DNA from: Rattus norvegicus
Lineage: Eukaryota; Chordata; Mammalia; Rodentia; Muridae
Direction of reading: 5' to 3'
Length of the DNA: 64,000 bases
NCBI RefSeq assembly: GCF_036323735.1
Contig: NC_086023.1
Location: 14,681,501 to 14,745,500 of the forward strand
Below, piece after piece: positions 1 through 11,518 of this stretch (positions are counted from its first letter, which is position 1; every line of letters starts with the position of its first letter). The translations under genes were made by a program, and so were the position numbers. The notes beneath the pieces are model-generated. The model saw nothing but the letters and a program-made list of their open reading frames with translations. It ran no database searches and was not told the DNA's origin.

Positions 1-392
1 GGGATTGCAGCCTGCTACAACCATTCTGAAAATCAGTCTGGAGGTTCCTCAGAAAATTGGATATTGCACTACCTGAGGACCCAGCTATACCTCTCTTGGG
101 CATATACCCACAAGATGCTCCAATATATAACAAAGACACATGCTCCACTATGTTCATAGCAGCCTTATTTATAATAGCCAGAAGCTGGAAAGAACCCAGA
201 TGCCCTTCCACAGAGGAATGGGTACAGAAAATGTGGTACATCTACACAATGGAATATTATTCAGCTATCAAAAACAATGACTTTATGGAATTCATAGGCA
301 AATGGATGGAACTGGAAAATATCATCTTTAGTGAAGTTACCCAATCACTGAAACACACACATGGCATGCACTCATTGATAAGTGGATATTAG
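1..392 (+). pseudogene. L1 ORF2 C-terminal remnant
   Basis: From about position 57 the reading frame gives the conserved C-terminal end of L1 ORF2p: PEDPAIPLLGIYP, then IARSWKEPRCPS, then MWYIYTMEYYSAI, ending at HSLISGY and a stop at 390-392. This part lies downstream of the reverse transcriptase and of the Cys-rich motif. The frame is not open at the left edge of the window, where the equivalent of the WDCRLVKPFW segment is altered. It is a fragment of a dead copy. Confidence 0.85.
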
Positions 393-1107
393 CTCAAATG
401 CTTGAATTACTCTAGATGCACAGAACACATCAAACTCAAGAAGGATGATCAAAATGCGCATGCTTTACTCCTTCTTTAAAAGGGGAACAAGAACACCCTT
501 GGCAGGGAATAGGGAGGCAAAGTTTAGAACAGAGGCAGAAGGAACACCCATTCAGAGCCTGCCCCACATGTGGCCCATACATATACAGTCACCAAACTAG
601 ATAAGATGGATGAAGCAAAAGAGTGCAGGCTGACAGGAACCAGATGTAGATCTTTCATCAGAGACACAGTCAGAATACGGCAAATACATACACGAATGCC
701 ATCAGCAAACCACTGAACTGAGAACAGGATCCCAGTTGAAGGAATCAGAGAAAGGACTGAAAGAGCTTGAAGGGGCTTGACACCGTATATGAACAACAAT
801 GCCAGCTAACCAGAGCTTCCAGGGACTAAGCCACTACCCAAAGACTATACTTGGACTGACCCTGGGCTCCAACCTCATAGGTAGCAATGAAGAGCCTAGT
901 AAGGGCACCTTGGTCTTGCCAAGGCTGGACCCCCAGTGAACAGGTTTCTTGGGGGTGGGCAGCAATGGGGGGAGGTGAGGGAGTGGAACACCCATATAGA
1001 AGGGGAGGGGAAGGGGTTGAGGATGATGGCCTGGAGACCGGGAAAGGGAATAACATTTGAAATGTAAATAAGAAATACCCTATTTAATAAAGGTGAAAAA
1101 AAAAAAA
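1..1107 (+). mobile_element. LINE-1 3' end (C-terminal ORF2, 3'UTR, poly-A)
   Basis: The sequence matches the 3' end of L1 A (16906-18016) throughout: ORF2 C-terminus, a 3'UTR of about 700 bp with a G-rich polypurine stretch at 951-1020, and a terminal AATAAAGGTG followed by a 12-A tail ending at 1107. The element enters from outside the window, so its 5' end and TSD cannot be judged. It is somewhat more diverged than L1s A and B. Confidence 0.93.
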
Positions 1108-1774
1108 GAATGTTGCTGATTGCCTCTGTGCCCTGAGTTAGCATCCTTAAGTGTTCTGTTGTTTCTGTACAGAATGTTAGGAGTATGTTTATTCTCAGGC
1201 AGTATAGTCCAGGCTAAGGGGTAAGGATTACCTTTTCTTATCACTCATAGTTGCTGTATTCAGAATTTGATTCCCAAGAACATATTTAAGTAGGGAATAT
1301 TATTGAATACCTTTGGATGATCAAGATAAGGAGAAATACACAGAATCCTATCTGTAGACCGAGAATGCAAATAATAATAGGATTAGGAAACGCTCCTTTG
1401 AGATTTTATGCTTTGTTGCCACTACTCAATCTGTGTTATTTGTAACAAATTCTTTACTGTTCCCATGAACACACATCCTGCAATGAGGGTTTTGTTGTTG
1501 CTGTCGCAAAATATTTTAGAAACCTATTTAGGCGAAGGGCGATTTACTTTGGCAAGGTGGGTATTCTTGCACCAGATTCTTCTCTCCCTCCTTTATTCCA
1601 TCCCTATCTCTAACATTTTACGTGATAGTTGAAACCTTTAGGGCTCATCTCCCTTAATCCTCTCTAGAAGGTCAGGGGTTCACCATAAATAGAAGGCCTT
1701 GATCTTCTCCTCAGCATTATGCTGTATAGAACTCTTTCCACTGAGAGTGTTCAATTGGTTTTTAAGTATTTTAT
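1108..1774. other. No recognisable feature (unique AT-rich DNA)
   Basis: I see no coding similarity, SINE or L1 signature here. Short open frames occur but have no family features. The stretch separates the young L1 3' end from an old antisense L1. Confidence 0.5.
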
Positions 1775-3355
1775 AGCTATGTTTATAAGGAAAATTGGTC
1801 AATAGTTCTCTCTTTTTCTAGAATATTTGCATAATTTTTTGAATATCTGTGTAACTTTGACCTTATAAATTAATATGTCAATATTTCTTCTGTTTCTATT
1901 TTGTTAAACAACGAGTAGCTCTTCTTTGAAAGTCTTATGGAATTGTGTTCCTGGTTTGTTTTCATTTTTATTTTTTGTTTGGCAGACTCTTATTCTATTT
2001 CCTTAATGGCTATCGGTCTATTTAAATTGTTATTATTAAATTGTCCAATCTTGATTTAACTTTAGTAAGTAGTATCTATGGAAAAATTATCCATTTCTTT
2101 TAGATTTTTCAATTTTGAGGACTATATGTTTTTAAGTGATGTCCTTTCATTCTTTGAATTTCCTCAGTGTCTGTTGTTATGTTTCCATTTTGTTGATTGT
2201 TTTAAAATTTTGATATTCTCTGTCCTTTACTTAGTTTGGATAAGGGTTTGTCCATCTTGCTGATTTTCTCAAAGAAGTAAGTTGGTTTCAGTGATTCTTT
2301 GTCTTGTTCTGCTTTTGTTTTATTGATTTCAACCCTCAGTTTGATTATTTTCTGCCATCTACCTCTTGGTGTGTTTACTTCTTTTTGCTCTCGAGTTTTC
2401 AGGTGCACTGTTAAGTTTCTAGTATGAGATCTCTCCATTGTTTTTTAAATGTAGGCACTTAGTACTAAGAACTTCCCTGTTAGTACCATCTTCATTTTGC
2501 CCCATAAGTTTGGGTATGTTGTGTATTCATTTTCATTGAGTTCTAGAAAGTCTTTAATTTTTTTCTTGACCCAGATTTCATTCAGTAGAGAGTTGTTTAG
2601 TTTCCATGAGTTTGTAGGCTTTCTGTTGTTCAGGTGCTTTTGAAATTGAGCTTTAATCCATGGTGGTCTGATGGGATGTAGAGAATAATTTCAATTTTCT
2701 TGTATCTATTGAGACTTGATTGTGACCAAGTATATAGTCAATTTTAGAGAATATTCCATTAGATGCTGAGAAGAATGTGAATTCTTTTGTGTTTGGGTGA
2801 AATGTTATATAGATATCTGTTAAGTCCATTTGATTTATAATGTCTGTTAGGTCCAGTAATTCTCTGTTTCATTTTTTGGCTTGATGATCTGTTCATTGGT
2901 GAGAGTTGTGTATGGAAGTCACCCACTAACAATGTGTTATGGTTAACCTGTGATTTAAGCTTTAGTAATGTTTCTCTTATAAACCTGTCTGCTTGTGTTT
3001 GGTACATAGATGTTTAGAACTGAATGATCATCTTGGTGGATTTTTTACTTGATGAGTATAAAGTGTCCTTCCATTTTTTTTGTTTAATGTTGATTTTGTC
3101 TATCTTGTTAGATTCTAAAGTGGCTATACAAGCTTGTTTCTTAGCTCCATTTACTTGGAAAAATCTTTTAATAATCCTTTACTCTGAGGTAATGTCTGTC
3201 TTTGATGTTGAGTTGTGTGCTTTGTACATAGCAGAAGGATGGATCTTGTTTTTGCATCCATTTTGTTAGTCTTTTTTAATTGGCGAATTGAGACCATTGA
3301 TATTGAGAGATATCAATAACCAGTCTTTGTTAATTTCTATGCATTGTTGCTGTTG

Positions 3356-3356
<1 letters not shown>

Positions 3357-3387
<31 letters not shown>
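3357..3387. repeat. (TG)n microsatellite
   Basis: About 15 uninterrupted TG units, embedded in the old antisense L1 near the ORF1/ORF2 junction. Confidence 0.95.
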
Positions 3388-3389
<2 letters not shown>

Positions 3390-4458
3390 ACACATGCTTC
3401 CCTTCTTTTGTTTTAGTTGCTGTTAGATTGTTATTTCCTGTATTTTCATGGGTCTAGTTAACCTTGGGTTGGAGTTCTTTTACTAATACCTTCAGTAGAG
3501 CTGGACTTGTGGACTGATGTTTAAATTTGAATATGACATGGAATACCTTGTTTTTCTATCCATGGTAATTAAAATTTTTGCTGGGTATAGTAGTCCGGGA
3601 TGGTACCTGTGGGACATTTTTCCAGATCTTCCGGCTTCTAGAGTCTCCATTGAGAAATTCGGTATAATTCTAATAGGCTTTTCTTTTTATGTTACTTGGC
3701 TTTTTTTCCGTTCAGCATTTAATATTCTTAGTTCCATATCTTTAATGTTTTGGTTATTGTATGGCAAGGGAACTTTCTTTTCTGGCCTAATCTTTGGTGT
3801 CCTGTAAGCTTCTTGTACCTCTATAGGCATCTCCTTCTGTGGTTTGAGAATTTTTTCTTCTATATTTTGTTGAAAATATTTTCTGGGTTTTGAGCTGGGA
3901 TTCTTCTCCTTCTTCTATTCCTATTATTCTTAGATTTGGTCTTTTCATAGTGTCCCAGATTTACTAGATTTTTTGGGGGGTGGGTCAGAAACTTTTTAGA
4001 TCTAACATTTTGTTTTTGATGGATGAATCTCTTCTATCATGTCTTCAACATCTGAGATTCTCTCTTTCATCTCTTGTATTCTATTGGCTAGGATTGCCTT
4101 TTGTGTTCCTGTTCACTTACCTAGAATTTTCATTTCCAGAATTCCCTCAGTTTGTGTTTTCTTTATTGCTTTTATTTCCATTTTTAGGTTTTAGTTTCAT
4201 TTGTTTCCTTCAACTGTTTGGATTTTTCTTTTAGGGGTTTATTCATTTTTCTTCCCTTCTACTATGTTGGAATATTCAGTACTTGCAGAAGTAGGATAGC
4301 TGGGCTCTGGTGGTAATGTATTTCTTTGGCTGTTTTTGACTGTGTTCTAGGAACCTGATTTTGGGGTGGTTATAGGCCTAGGTGCCAATTTCTGAGTTTG
4401 CCTTTGTTGAATGTATGTTTTGTTCCTTGGTCTCTGTTTTCTAGCTGGTCTTCTAGCT

Positions 4459-4860
4459 GGTGTAGTCTGTGGTTGAGCAGGGTTCTCTACTCAAGTTGAT
4501 GGCCTATGTGGCCTCTGGTTAAACAGGTTGTCTCTGCCTGAGTTGAGGGTTAGGACAAGAAATTAGGAGGCATTGTAGAATTAGGGCTAGGGCTAGGGGG
4601 AACTAAAAAAGTGAGATGGGTCATGGAAAAGCAGCCTATCTAGACTTTTTGCAGCAGATGTGGTCTCTGGTCCAGCACGGCATCTCCACTGGAGTTGGGA
4701 GCCAGGACACAGTGAGAAAGAAGGGAACAGCAATTGGGAATAGGGTGGGTGGCCACTGAGAGAGTGGGTGTGGTCCACAGGCAAGCAGCCTTTCTGGAGT
4801 TCTGGCAGCTGGTGTGACCTCTGTTTGAGTTGGTATTTGGGCTTATGTTATTTTTTAACT
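4459..4860 (-). repeat. Degenerate tandem monomers in old L1 5'UTR
   Basis: A motif TGTGRYCTCTG recurs at 4507, 4659 and 4813, about 153 bp apart, with flanking blocks also repeated (AGCAGCCTATCTAGA near 4630 and AGCAGCCTTTCTGGAG near 4784). A shorter partial unit lies at 4461. Rodent L1 promoters are commonly built from tandem monomers, so this is read as the monomeric promoter of the old L1. Confidence 0.6.
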
Positions 4861-4903
4861 CCTGGGTGAGGCATTATTACCATAAGTGGCATAAGTTAAT
4901 TTT

Positions 4904-4908
<5 letters not shown>

Positions 4909-4938
<30 letters not shown>
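4909..4938. repeat. (AC)n microsatellite
   Basis: About 15 AC units directly beyond the 5' edge of the old L1. Confidence 0.95.
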
Positions 4939-4943
<5 letters not shown>

Positions 4944-6069
4944 TTTATATGTATTATATATGTATTGTATACATACTTTAAGTAAGCATAAAATATTTGC
5001 ATAGAATTTTCAATTATCCTTGATATTCTTTCTCCTTCCGAATTTGGTCTATTTCAATGTTTCCCTTCCTCTATCATTCCTAGATAAAGTTGAAGATTTT
5101 CAACCCAAATGGTACCATAAGTCATATAGCAACAAAACTCTGAGGTTATAAAGAGACACAATTTGGAGTGTTAAATGATATGTATTGAGGAAGCTGAAAG
5201 CTGTGGTTCAGAGATGAGTGTGGTAGTGAGGACATCCCTGAAAGGAAAAGGTACTGGGCACAAAAGTGCAGGTAACAGCCTTTAGTGTAGAGCCAAGGGC
5301 AGAGGTCCAAAGTTGCTCATCTGAGAGCACAGCTGCTGAGTGAGAACACACTGCTGTGGTTTGGGAAGGTCATGTTCAGCCTTGTCTGTGTGAGGAGCGG
5401 GCTGTACTTGTGAGTGAGTTACTTCCTGCCTGTAGCTGGAAATAAGACTGCAATCCTTAAAAGGGTGGCTGGGAAGTAGGCCAGGCCAGCAAAGTTGAGT
5501 TAGAAAAACTCAGCATCTGCCCAGCTACAGCACAAGAAGCTTATTAATAAATAAAAAGATGTCTGTGTCATTTTTCAGGAAAAGGGGTGCATATAGAAAA
5601 ACCTGCACCTTTACAATCAGGCCAAGGTCCCTGATAGGGCTACAAGGAATTAAATCAGGCCAGTTGGAGGGACCACAGCGCAATTGAGGCCAGGACAATT
5701 TTGTTGAGATCAATCAGACCTGTTATACCTTTATCAGAAATAGAATATAATAAGATTTGCCAGGATTAATATAGATGTAGTTGCCAAGATGCAGTGACCT
5801 TTGCAAGCTATACAGGGTACACGAGATTAATGTCTAAGACCAATTGCCCTGTCAAGCTTCCATGTTTCCTTGACTTTCAAGGGAACAGGCAGAGAAACAC
5901 AAAGTGGTCTGAGTGCTTCACTGCCTGAGGGAGGGCATCATTATGGGCTCTAACCTGAAAAACCTATGACACATGCCTTTCAAGGCAGCTAGGCCAGGCC
6001 AGCTCCATGGTTCCCTGAAAGTTAAGAGCAGCCCAAATGAAACAGGTTACACTTTCAAAATTTCACACA
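4939..6069. other. No recognised gene; probably unique or very old repeat DNA
   Basis: I find no exon, SINE or L1 signature. Part of 5480-6060 has mixed composition and could be a diverged dispersed repeat, but I cannot assign it. Confidence 0.4.
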
Positions 6070-6540
6070 TAGGCTCCATAGAGAAAATCTCCCACCAAGT
6101 GCCTGGATTCAGTAGCTTCCTTTAACCATGAAAGATTTCACAGCCCCTGACTCCTGTATCCTTTATGACTCTAAAACCAGAATGACATGAACAACACTTT
6201 CATGTTTGACTGCCCTCCTGGAATGTAGCAAAGGTCCTGCATTTACAGCATCTTTCCTTTATTTGTGCCTTTTATCGGCAGCAAATTCCTTAGGCCTTTT
6301 CTTTGTGTAAGAACTTTAGCTGGGTAAGGTGTGGCCCTGAGAGCCCCTTCTCCTCCCTTTGTTACATTTCATATCAGATCTCTCCTTATCTCTTTTAGCA
6401 CAAGCCTTGTCTCCAACATTAAATTTATGGTGCTTATTTTCACTTCAAACTGTACATTTTGTAATTATTTTTATCTTACTTTATGCCAAGAATACACCAC
6501 AATGTTATTTGATGGGAGTCTAGATAATTGCCACTACTAT
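6070..6540 (+). repeat. Diverged dispersed repeat, related to 46400-46800
   Basis: Several blocks align with 46400-46800 in the same order: a block with ATGACTCTAAAACCAGAATG (here) against ATGATTCTAAAGTCAGAACC (there), a block ending in CCCTGAG, and CTCCAACATTAAA followed by CACTTTG- or CATTTTG-like sequence. The two copies are old and indel-rich. I do not know the family name; a rodent LTR or ERV-derived repeat is plausible. Confidence 0.55.
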
Positions 6541-7069
6541 GCCTTGGGTTAAGCCCTTTTATAGCAAGAGCTAGAATTTTCATATTTAAAACCATTTAAA
6601 ATGGGAGAAATTAATGATAGTAGAAAAAGTTGCTTCAAAATGCAGTTATTTTCTCATTTATGAGGTTGGCAATGTTTGTTGGTACTGAAGAATAGCTCCC
6701 TAGAAGGGAGAGAAGTGTTTTCGAAAGTTGACAGAGCCAAGAGAGCTGACTGATAAATTGCATATTGCTGTTTTCTTACAAGCTCAGAGAGTGAAAAGAA
6801 CAGTATATTTTCTCTTGCATTTATACAAGACATATTTTTTCATCTGTGTTCAATTTGGAACTGAAGGAAAAAAAGAAGAAATGGAGGCCAGCACTAACAC
6901 TGACAGCCCCATTCAGCAGGGTTGCCAGCAGATCAATTGTTAAGAACTAAGCAAACACTGTTAGAGAGTATTGCGTCTCTTCAAAAGAATTTTTATAGGA
7001 ACATAGGCCAGTCAGTCTAACAACAAACCAGCAATGCCAGGGCCATGGTGCTTGAGCTCCTAGTGATGA
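6541..7069. other. No recognisable feature
   Basis: AT-rich sequence with short chance frames only. I see no family similarity. Confidence 0.4.
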
Positions 7070-7494
7070 GGTTTGTTCTGTTGCTATGTACTGTAATGCT
7101 AAATCTAGGCCCCCAAGATCTGGTTGCCCCAGAGAGGTGAGGGTCCACTGGTAGACTGAAGTGATACTATGTGACCTTTTCCCCAAGTTATTTCTGATTG
7201 GTGAATAAAGATCTGACATCCAATAGCTTGGCAGAAGAGACATAGGTGGGTTTAGGGTTCCTGGGCTTGGAGTTGGAAGAGAACCACAAGGATGGGAGGG
7301 GTGCAGGAGTTGGGGGAGAAGAAGAATGGAGAATGTATGTGGAGCAGAGTTATTGTTCCTCTCAGTGGATAAGATACAAGCAGCAAGTTACCTTTACCAT
7401 AGCAGAAAGCCATGATGCGCAAGGGTTTGTTAAATAATTATCACACCACTTACATGGTCAGGATCAACTCTGATATGTTTTTGGAAATTTAAAT
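7070..7494 (+). repeat. Probable rodent LTR-like dispersed repeat
   Basis: The core around 7190-7270 (TGATTGGTGAATAAAGATCT, then CCAATAGCTTGGCAGAAGAG) resembles a block I associate with a common rodent LTR-type repeat, and it contains an AATAAA signal. Edges and family are uncertain and no TSD was found. Confidence 0.4.
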
Positions 7495-7975
7495 TGTTGG
7501 GATCTGCGAGTAGCTAAAGAATGATACCTCAGACTCAAATAGTATGTCAAAGCAAACAGTGTTTATTGAACAAATTCCTACATGCAGGGGCTTAATTCCT
7601 TTGGGATTGAAGGACCCAGAGTGAATTCGAAGATTCAGTTTTTAAAGCCAAAAAGAGGAACATTAGGGAGGGGTAGGTGATCTATATCTTGATTGGTAGG
7701 TTTGATCTCTGGGGGTCTGGGTGATGCTATGATTCAGACTAACTGCTCTTTCTTCATGCAGAGGAGGGGTAGCTCTTGACCTCTTAGCTTCACGTTTGGC
7801 TAACTGTCTTCTTACAAGCTGTGGAGGGAGAGGGATCCCTTTTATATAAGACTGCAGTTGTTCCAGTAACTGACTTGTCCAGTTCTGGGCAGTAGAAACT
7901 CAGGCCTGGTCTCCTGAACTGCTAGTTTGCAGCCTATTCTGGAGCCAGCCTGTCTTAGGCCAATCCACTCCTTTT
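7495..7975 (-). mobile_element. Probable solo LTR, antisense
   Basis: On the minus strand the sequence has AATAAA (plus-strand 7562-7567), followed about 67 bp later by a terminal CCCAACA. It therefore appears on the plus strand starting TGTTGGGATCTGCGAG at 7495, the usual TG...CA edge of a retroviral LTR. The U3-like part contains a TATATAAG-type element near 7840-7850 (read inverted). The far edge is not sharp, and no internal viral sequence adjoins it. Confidence 0.5.
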
Positions 7976-8973
7976 AAAATGTACACATCACATAAGTGAT
8001 TTGAGATTTCAGTTTGCATCAATCTGTTCATTTGTCTTCAGAATAAAGAGGTTGCCCTGGGCTGCATTTCTTCAACTTTACTTTCCAGGAAGATTTAAAG
8101 TCAAAATTGGATGTAAACATTTTTATACTTTTCTCACCCCCCCTCTCCCCAAAATAAAACTGAGGAAGTGAGCAAGACAGTATGGTGTTAAATACACACT
8201 GAGGATAAGTCCATATTTTTTTCTATTTCATTCTCAGGTAAGATACTAAAAACTAAGCAACTGTTACTAACATCACTGTAGTTATACTTTGCCCCTAGAA
8301 GTCACATGACTATCAGGGTAACATTCTTGATAAACAGTCAAGACTTAGCAACAGAGGGACCCTATCCATCTCAATGAATAACTGGTTTTGAGGTAACATA
8401 CATTAAGTTTTCCTTCCGTTAGAAAGTGTATTTGGAAAACAGGCTGGATGTTTTTTGTCCCCTTTCTGATGTGCTCACATTGAATAAATCTTCTCTTTTT
8501 GCTTCCTACTTTTAATTTGTCTTTTTTAAGTTGGCATATTGAAGTGTAGGTTGTCAGACGGCTGCACTTGATTTGGGGTACAGGTTGTGGTTTGAAGTTC
8601 ATTTGATAACAAATTAAAGACCACGGATAGCAAAGGAACAGTTTGGGGTGGGAGTGGGGCTGTGGGTGGGGGTAGGGGTAGAGGTCTGCCTTTCAAAATG
8701 GGCTGACTCCAAATGGAGAGAAAAGGTGGAAATTTTCAGCAACTTCAAAAGCCATTTTATTCCAGGTACATTTTTCTGTTGAATGACAAAGTTCTACAGA
8801 TTCCTTGATAGGAAGAGAGTGAGAGGGGCCATGATTAGGTGCTCAGATTCTTCCTCACCCTCCTAGCCTGAGACAAAAGTACTGCAGCTTAAAACAAAGG
8901 CCTTGTGGGCTTTTCTTTCTGTCAGTAGGGGTCTTCCTGAAGGGCTGGCTCAGTAAGTTCAAGGTGAGATCAG
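7976..8973. other. No recognised gene
   Basis: Mixed unique DNA with a G-rich patch at 8645-8685. I see no exon-like structure and no family signature. Confidence 0.4.
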
Positions 8974-8985
8974 AACACAATTATG

Positions 8986-9444
8986 AAACAGCTGTGCTAC
9001 AGTTGTGCTAGGGGCCACACACTAGCCCGTGTATGCTCTTTGGTTGGTGGCTTAGTCTCTGGGAGCTCTGAAGGATCTAGGTTAGTTAACACTGTCTTCC
9101 TATGACGTTGCAGTCCCCTTCAGCTCCTTCAGTCCTCCTCCTAACTCTTTTATAGAGAGGTCTCTTACCTCAGTCCAAGGATTGACTGTAAGAACCTGCA
9201 TCTGTCTCAGTCAGCTGCTGGTAGAGTCTGGCTTCAGTGGGAGAAGAGGCTCCTAATCCCGTGAAACTTGATGCCCCTGGGGGGGTGGATCTTAGAGGGG
9301 GGTGAGGTGAGGTGAGGTGAGGGTGGGTGGGCTGGGGAATCACCCTCTCAATAGCAAAGGGGAAATGTGGTGAAGAGCTCAGGGAGGGTGGATTGGGAAG
9401 GGGGACAACATTTGGAATGCAAATAAATAAAATAATTAAAAAAA
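8986..9444 (+). mobile_element. LINE-1 3' end with 5' inversion (twin-priming structure)
   Basis: The right part (about 9229-9444) is a rodent L1 3' end in sense orientation: AGTGGGAGAAGAGGCTCC, a G-rich stretch, ACATTTGGAATGCAAATAAA and an A-tail. The left part (about 8986-9228) is the adjoining upstream 3'UTR in reverse orientation (TTGGTTGGTGGCTTAGTC, the antisense of a common rodent L1 3'UTR block). Imperfect direct repeats flank the whole: AACACAATTATG at 8974-8985 and AACACATTGTG at 9445-9455. This is the arrangement expected of twin-primed L1 insertion. Confidence 0.65.
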
Positions 9445-9455
9445 AACACATTGTG

Positions 9456-9719
9456 GACCATCATGCCTTTCTTCAAACTGACCACCTCTAAATTAGGGGA
9501 CGAAACTTTTACAAAGACTTTAAAGACCACCTCCCTGAAGGAGAAACAGTGCTTTGTCTTGCTGAGTGATCCCACACAGAGTCCTTTTCTCTTTGTACTC
9601 TTTGTGTAAGAGTATTTCTTCAACTGTAATAAAAGCCTTTACCTATTGGTTGATTCTGTCTGCTGTGTTGAAGAATTTCCTGGCCTAAGAGTTAACAGTT
9701 CATCCTTTAACTGGAAGGG
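9456..9719. other. No recognisable feature
   Basis: Short unique interval between an L1 3' end and a microsatellite. Confidence 0.4.
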
Positions 9720-9770
9720 AAACAAGAACAAGAACAAGAACAAGAACAAGAACAACAACAACAACAACAC
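9720..9770. repeat. Compound (AACAAG)n / (AAC)n microsatellite
   Basis: About five AACAAG hexamers run into about five AAC triplets. The Leu/Phe-rich minus-strand frame across it is a translation of the repeat only. Confidence 0.93.
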
Positions 9771-9835
9771 ACCAACCCAATGGAGACTCACAGATGTAAC
9801 ACTTATTGCCTTTAATTGATGAAACAGAAAAATGG

Positions 9836-10385
9836 ATTGGATTACTGCTCTATTGCTGTGAAGAGACACTACAACCAGGGCAACTTATAGAAGACTGCAT
9901 TTGGGGGATTGCTTATAATTTCAGAGAGTTAGTCAATAATTATCGTGGTGGCTGGGAGAAGGTGGATGAACATGGGTTATGGGCACAGCTAAGTTTACAT
10001 ACTATCTCTGGTTGAGAGAAAAATAAGATTACAGAATTTAGGAGTGATGACTTAGTTGTGTGTCAAGACTTCTCCCTGGGAGACACAGCACACATGCCAA
10101 CTCACCACTCAAAGAAGAGATACCACCAAAGCCCAACTTTGCCAATCACAAGGCTTATTGGGGTTGCTTTGTGGCGCATAGGTGAGCGGTTATTTACAGG
10201 AGCAAAAATGAATCAAAGACAGCTGAATCACCCAAGCCTACCCTAGCACAGGGGACAGTTCACAAAACCTGAGAACCTGGAGCTTGATGAACAGCCTGCA
10301 GGCAGCTTAACAGGTTGGAGAGTATCCTTTCCAAGTGACTCAGTTGTCTAAACCTCTTCCAGGTGTCTCAGATGGTTTCTGGCTA
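9836..10385 (+). repeat. Rodent dispersed repeat (TATTGCTGTGAAGAGACAC type), composite
   Basis: The core CTATTGCTGTGAAGAGACAC at 9850-9870 and the following AACTTATAGAAGACTGCATT are typical of an abundant rodent-specific repeat (I recall this as RMER1/URR1-like; the name is not certain). From about 10105 the sequence changes to another repeat-like block with AACCTGGAGCTTGATGAACA and CCTGCAGGCAGCTTAACAGG. No coding content. Confidence 0.45.
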
Positions 10386-10555
10386 GAAACACTTAAAATT
10401 AAAAAGGTTAGCCTCAGGGTTTTCTTATATATAGAGAGATACTTTTGAAATGGTAGGATTTAATTTACTCTAAACTATTCAGTGGGCATGGGGGCACTTC
10501 TTACTACTGCCCCAATGTTGATATTGTGGATTCAATTAAATGAAATACAAACACG

Positions 10556-10585
10556 CATATGCACATGCACATGCACATGCGCGCA

Positions 10586-10620
<35 letters not shown>
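10556..10620. repeat. Compound (CACATG)n / (CA)n microsatellite
   Basis: GCACATGCACATGCACATGC runs through GCGCGCACGTA into about 13 CA units. Alternating purine/pyrimidine throughout. The His/Thr-rich frame over it is a repeat artefact. Confidence 0.93.
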
Positions 10621-10639
10621 CGCCTTAATTTTCAATATG

Positions 10640-11060
10640 CTGTAAGCAGCTCAATGGCTAGGCCACTCTCAAACTTCCATGTTGCTGATGCCACCTCTCT
10701 GATACTCCTGAATTACTGCTTACTAAAATCTATATTCCATCTTTGCTACCCCAGACATAAATGGGGGAGGGGCCCCTGGGGCAGCTTTTCCATGGCTTTC
10801 ACATGGCTGAATGCTTTCTCTCCCACAGCTCCTAAGCATGACCTTCCTGTTTTCCCTGCATGGCGATTCTAAATCTTCCTCCTTCCCATGGTCCCCTTGC
10901 CTGGGAAATCTAAAGTCTCATCTTGTCTCCCTGCCCAGCCATTGGCTGGCACTTTATTCACCAATCAAAGCGAATCATGGGCAGGGAGCCTCAGCATCTT
11001 ATAGGCAGATATTCGGATTCCCGTGTAATTTTGGGAGCTGAATTAACACAAATAGTCTTA
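10640..11060 (+). repeat. Possible diverged rodent dispersed repeat
   Basis: The block around 10930-11050 (CCATTGGCTGGCACTTTATT, then CACCAATCAAAGCGAATCAT) resembles a recurrent rodent LTR-type repeat segment with CCAAT-like boxes. Family and edges are uncertain. Confidence 0.3.
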
Positions 11061-11502
11061 GAACCAGTCCACAAAAACTTTTGTCTTGTTCATTTAAAAA
11101 TATTCATATGTTAACAATTTTGAGATGTGCTAACTTTGGAAATACTTACCAACAATTAATGCACTGCACTATAAATGATGTATTCTAATAACTAGATATA
11201 TTGCTGGGGTTCCCTTTCCTGGTTCTTAATTGCCTTGATATAAACATTTGAAATGAGATGAGGGGAAAGCTTGAAGACCATTTAGTTTGGGAAAGAAAAG
11301 GTTGAGGGAGTAGGAAACCAACGGAGATATGTTATTGGTGCTTGTAGGTCCTAGTGTCTGCAACGTCTATCAAAACAAATTTGTAAAGAGTAACTGATAC
11401 ATAGGATAGTTTTCTGGCTTGGGAGAATGGATTAGAGACCATATGCAGTACCCAATTTCAAAATGGGAGGGGACCTGGGATTTTTCATGAGAATAGACTT
11501 TT
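11061..11502. other. No recognisable feature; insertion site of L1 A at its end
   Basis: Unique AT-rich DNA. It ends in CTTTT|AAAAAC, a close match to the L1 endonuclease target TTTT/AA. Confidence 0.5.
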
Positions 11503-11518
11503 AAAAACAATGAATTTG
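11503..11518 (+). repeat. Target-site duplication, 5' copy (L1 A)
   Basis: AAAAACAATGAATTTG here is repeated exactly at 18072-18087, after the poly-A tail. It starts at a TTTT/AAAA endonuclease site. Confidence 0.93.

Larger units (their letters stand above)
1775..4870 (-). mobile_element. Old, degraded LINE-1 (5'UTR, ORF1, 5' part of ORF2)
   Basis: Read on the minus strand this is a diverged L1. The 5'UTR is at about 4870-4270, ORF1 remnants at about 4260-3430, the ORF2 start at about 3310 and the endonuclease to reverse transcriptase region down to about 1775. Landmarks are the ORF2 N-terminal block near 3280-3330, an endonuclease block at 2759-3007 (with VGDFHTQLSP in place of the GDFNTPLSS of young copies) and the post-endonuclease block EINKTKAEQDKES...KPTYFFEKISKMDKPL at 2202-2438. 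Many stops and indels break every frame. It lacks the ORF2 3' half and has no tail, so it is truncated or rearranged at its left edge. Confidence 0.85.

Noticed and set aside
4575..4597. Telomere-like TTAGGG words
   Set aside because: Only two or three imperfect GGGCTA/TTAGGG units; part of the L1 monomer region.
10540..10872. 110-codon His/Thr-rich frame
   Set aside because: It starts in the (CA)n repeat and runs into non-coding repeat DNA; no domain.
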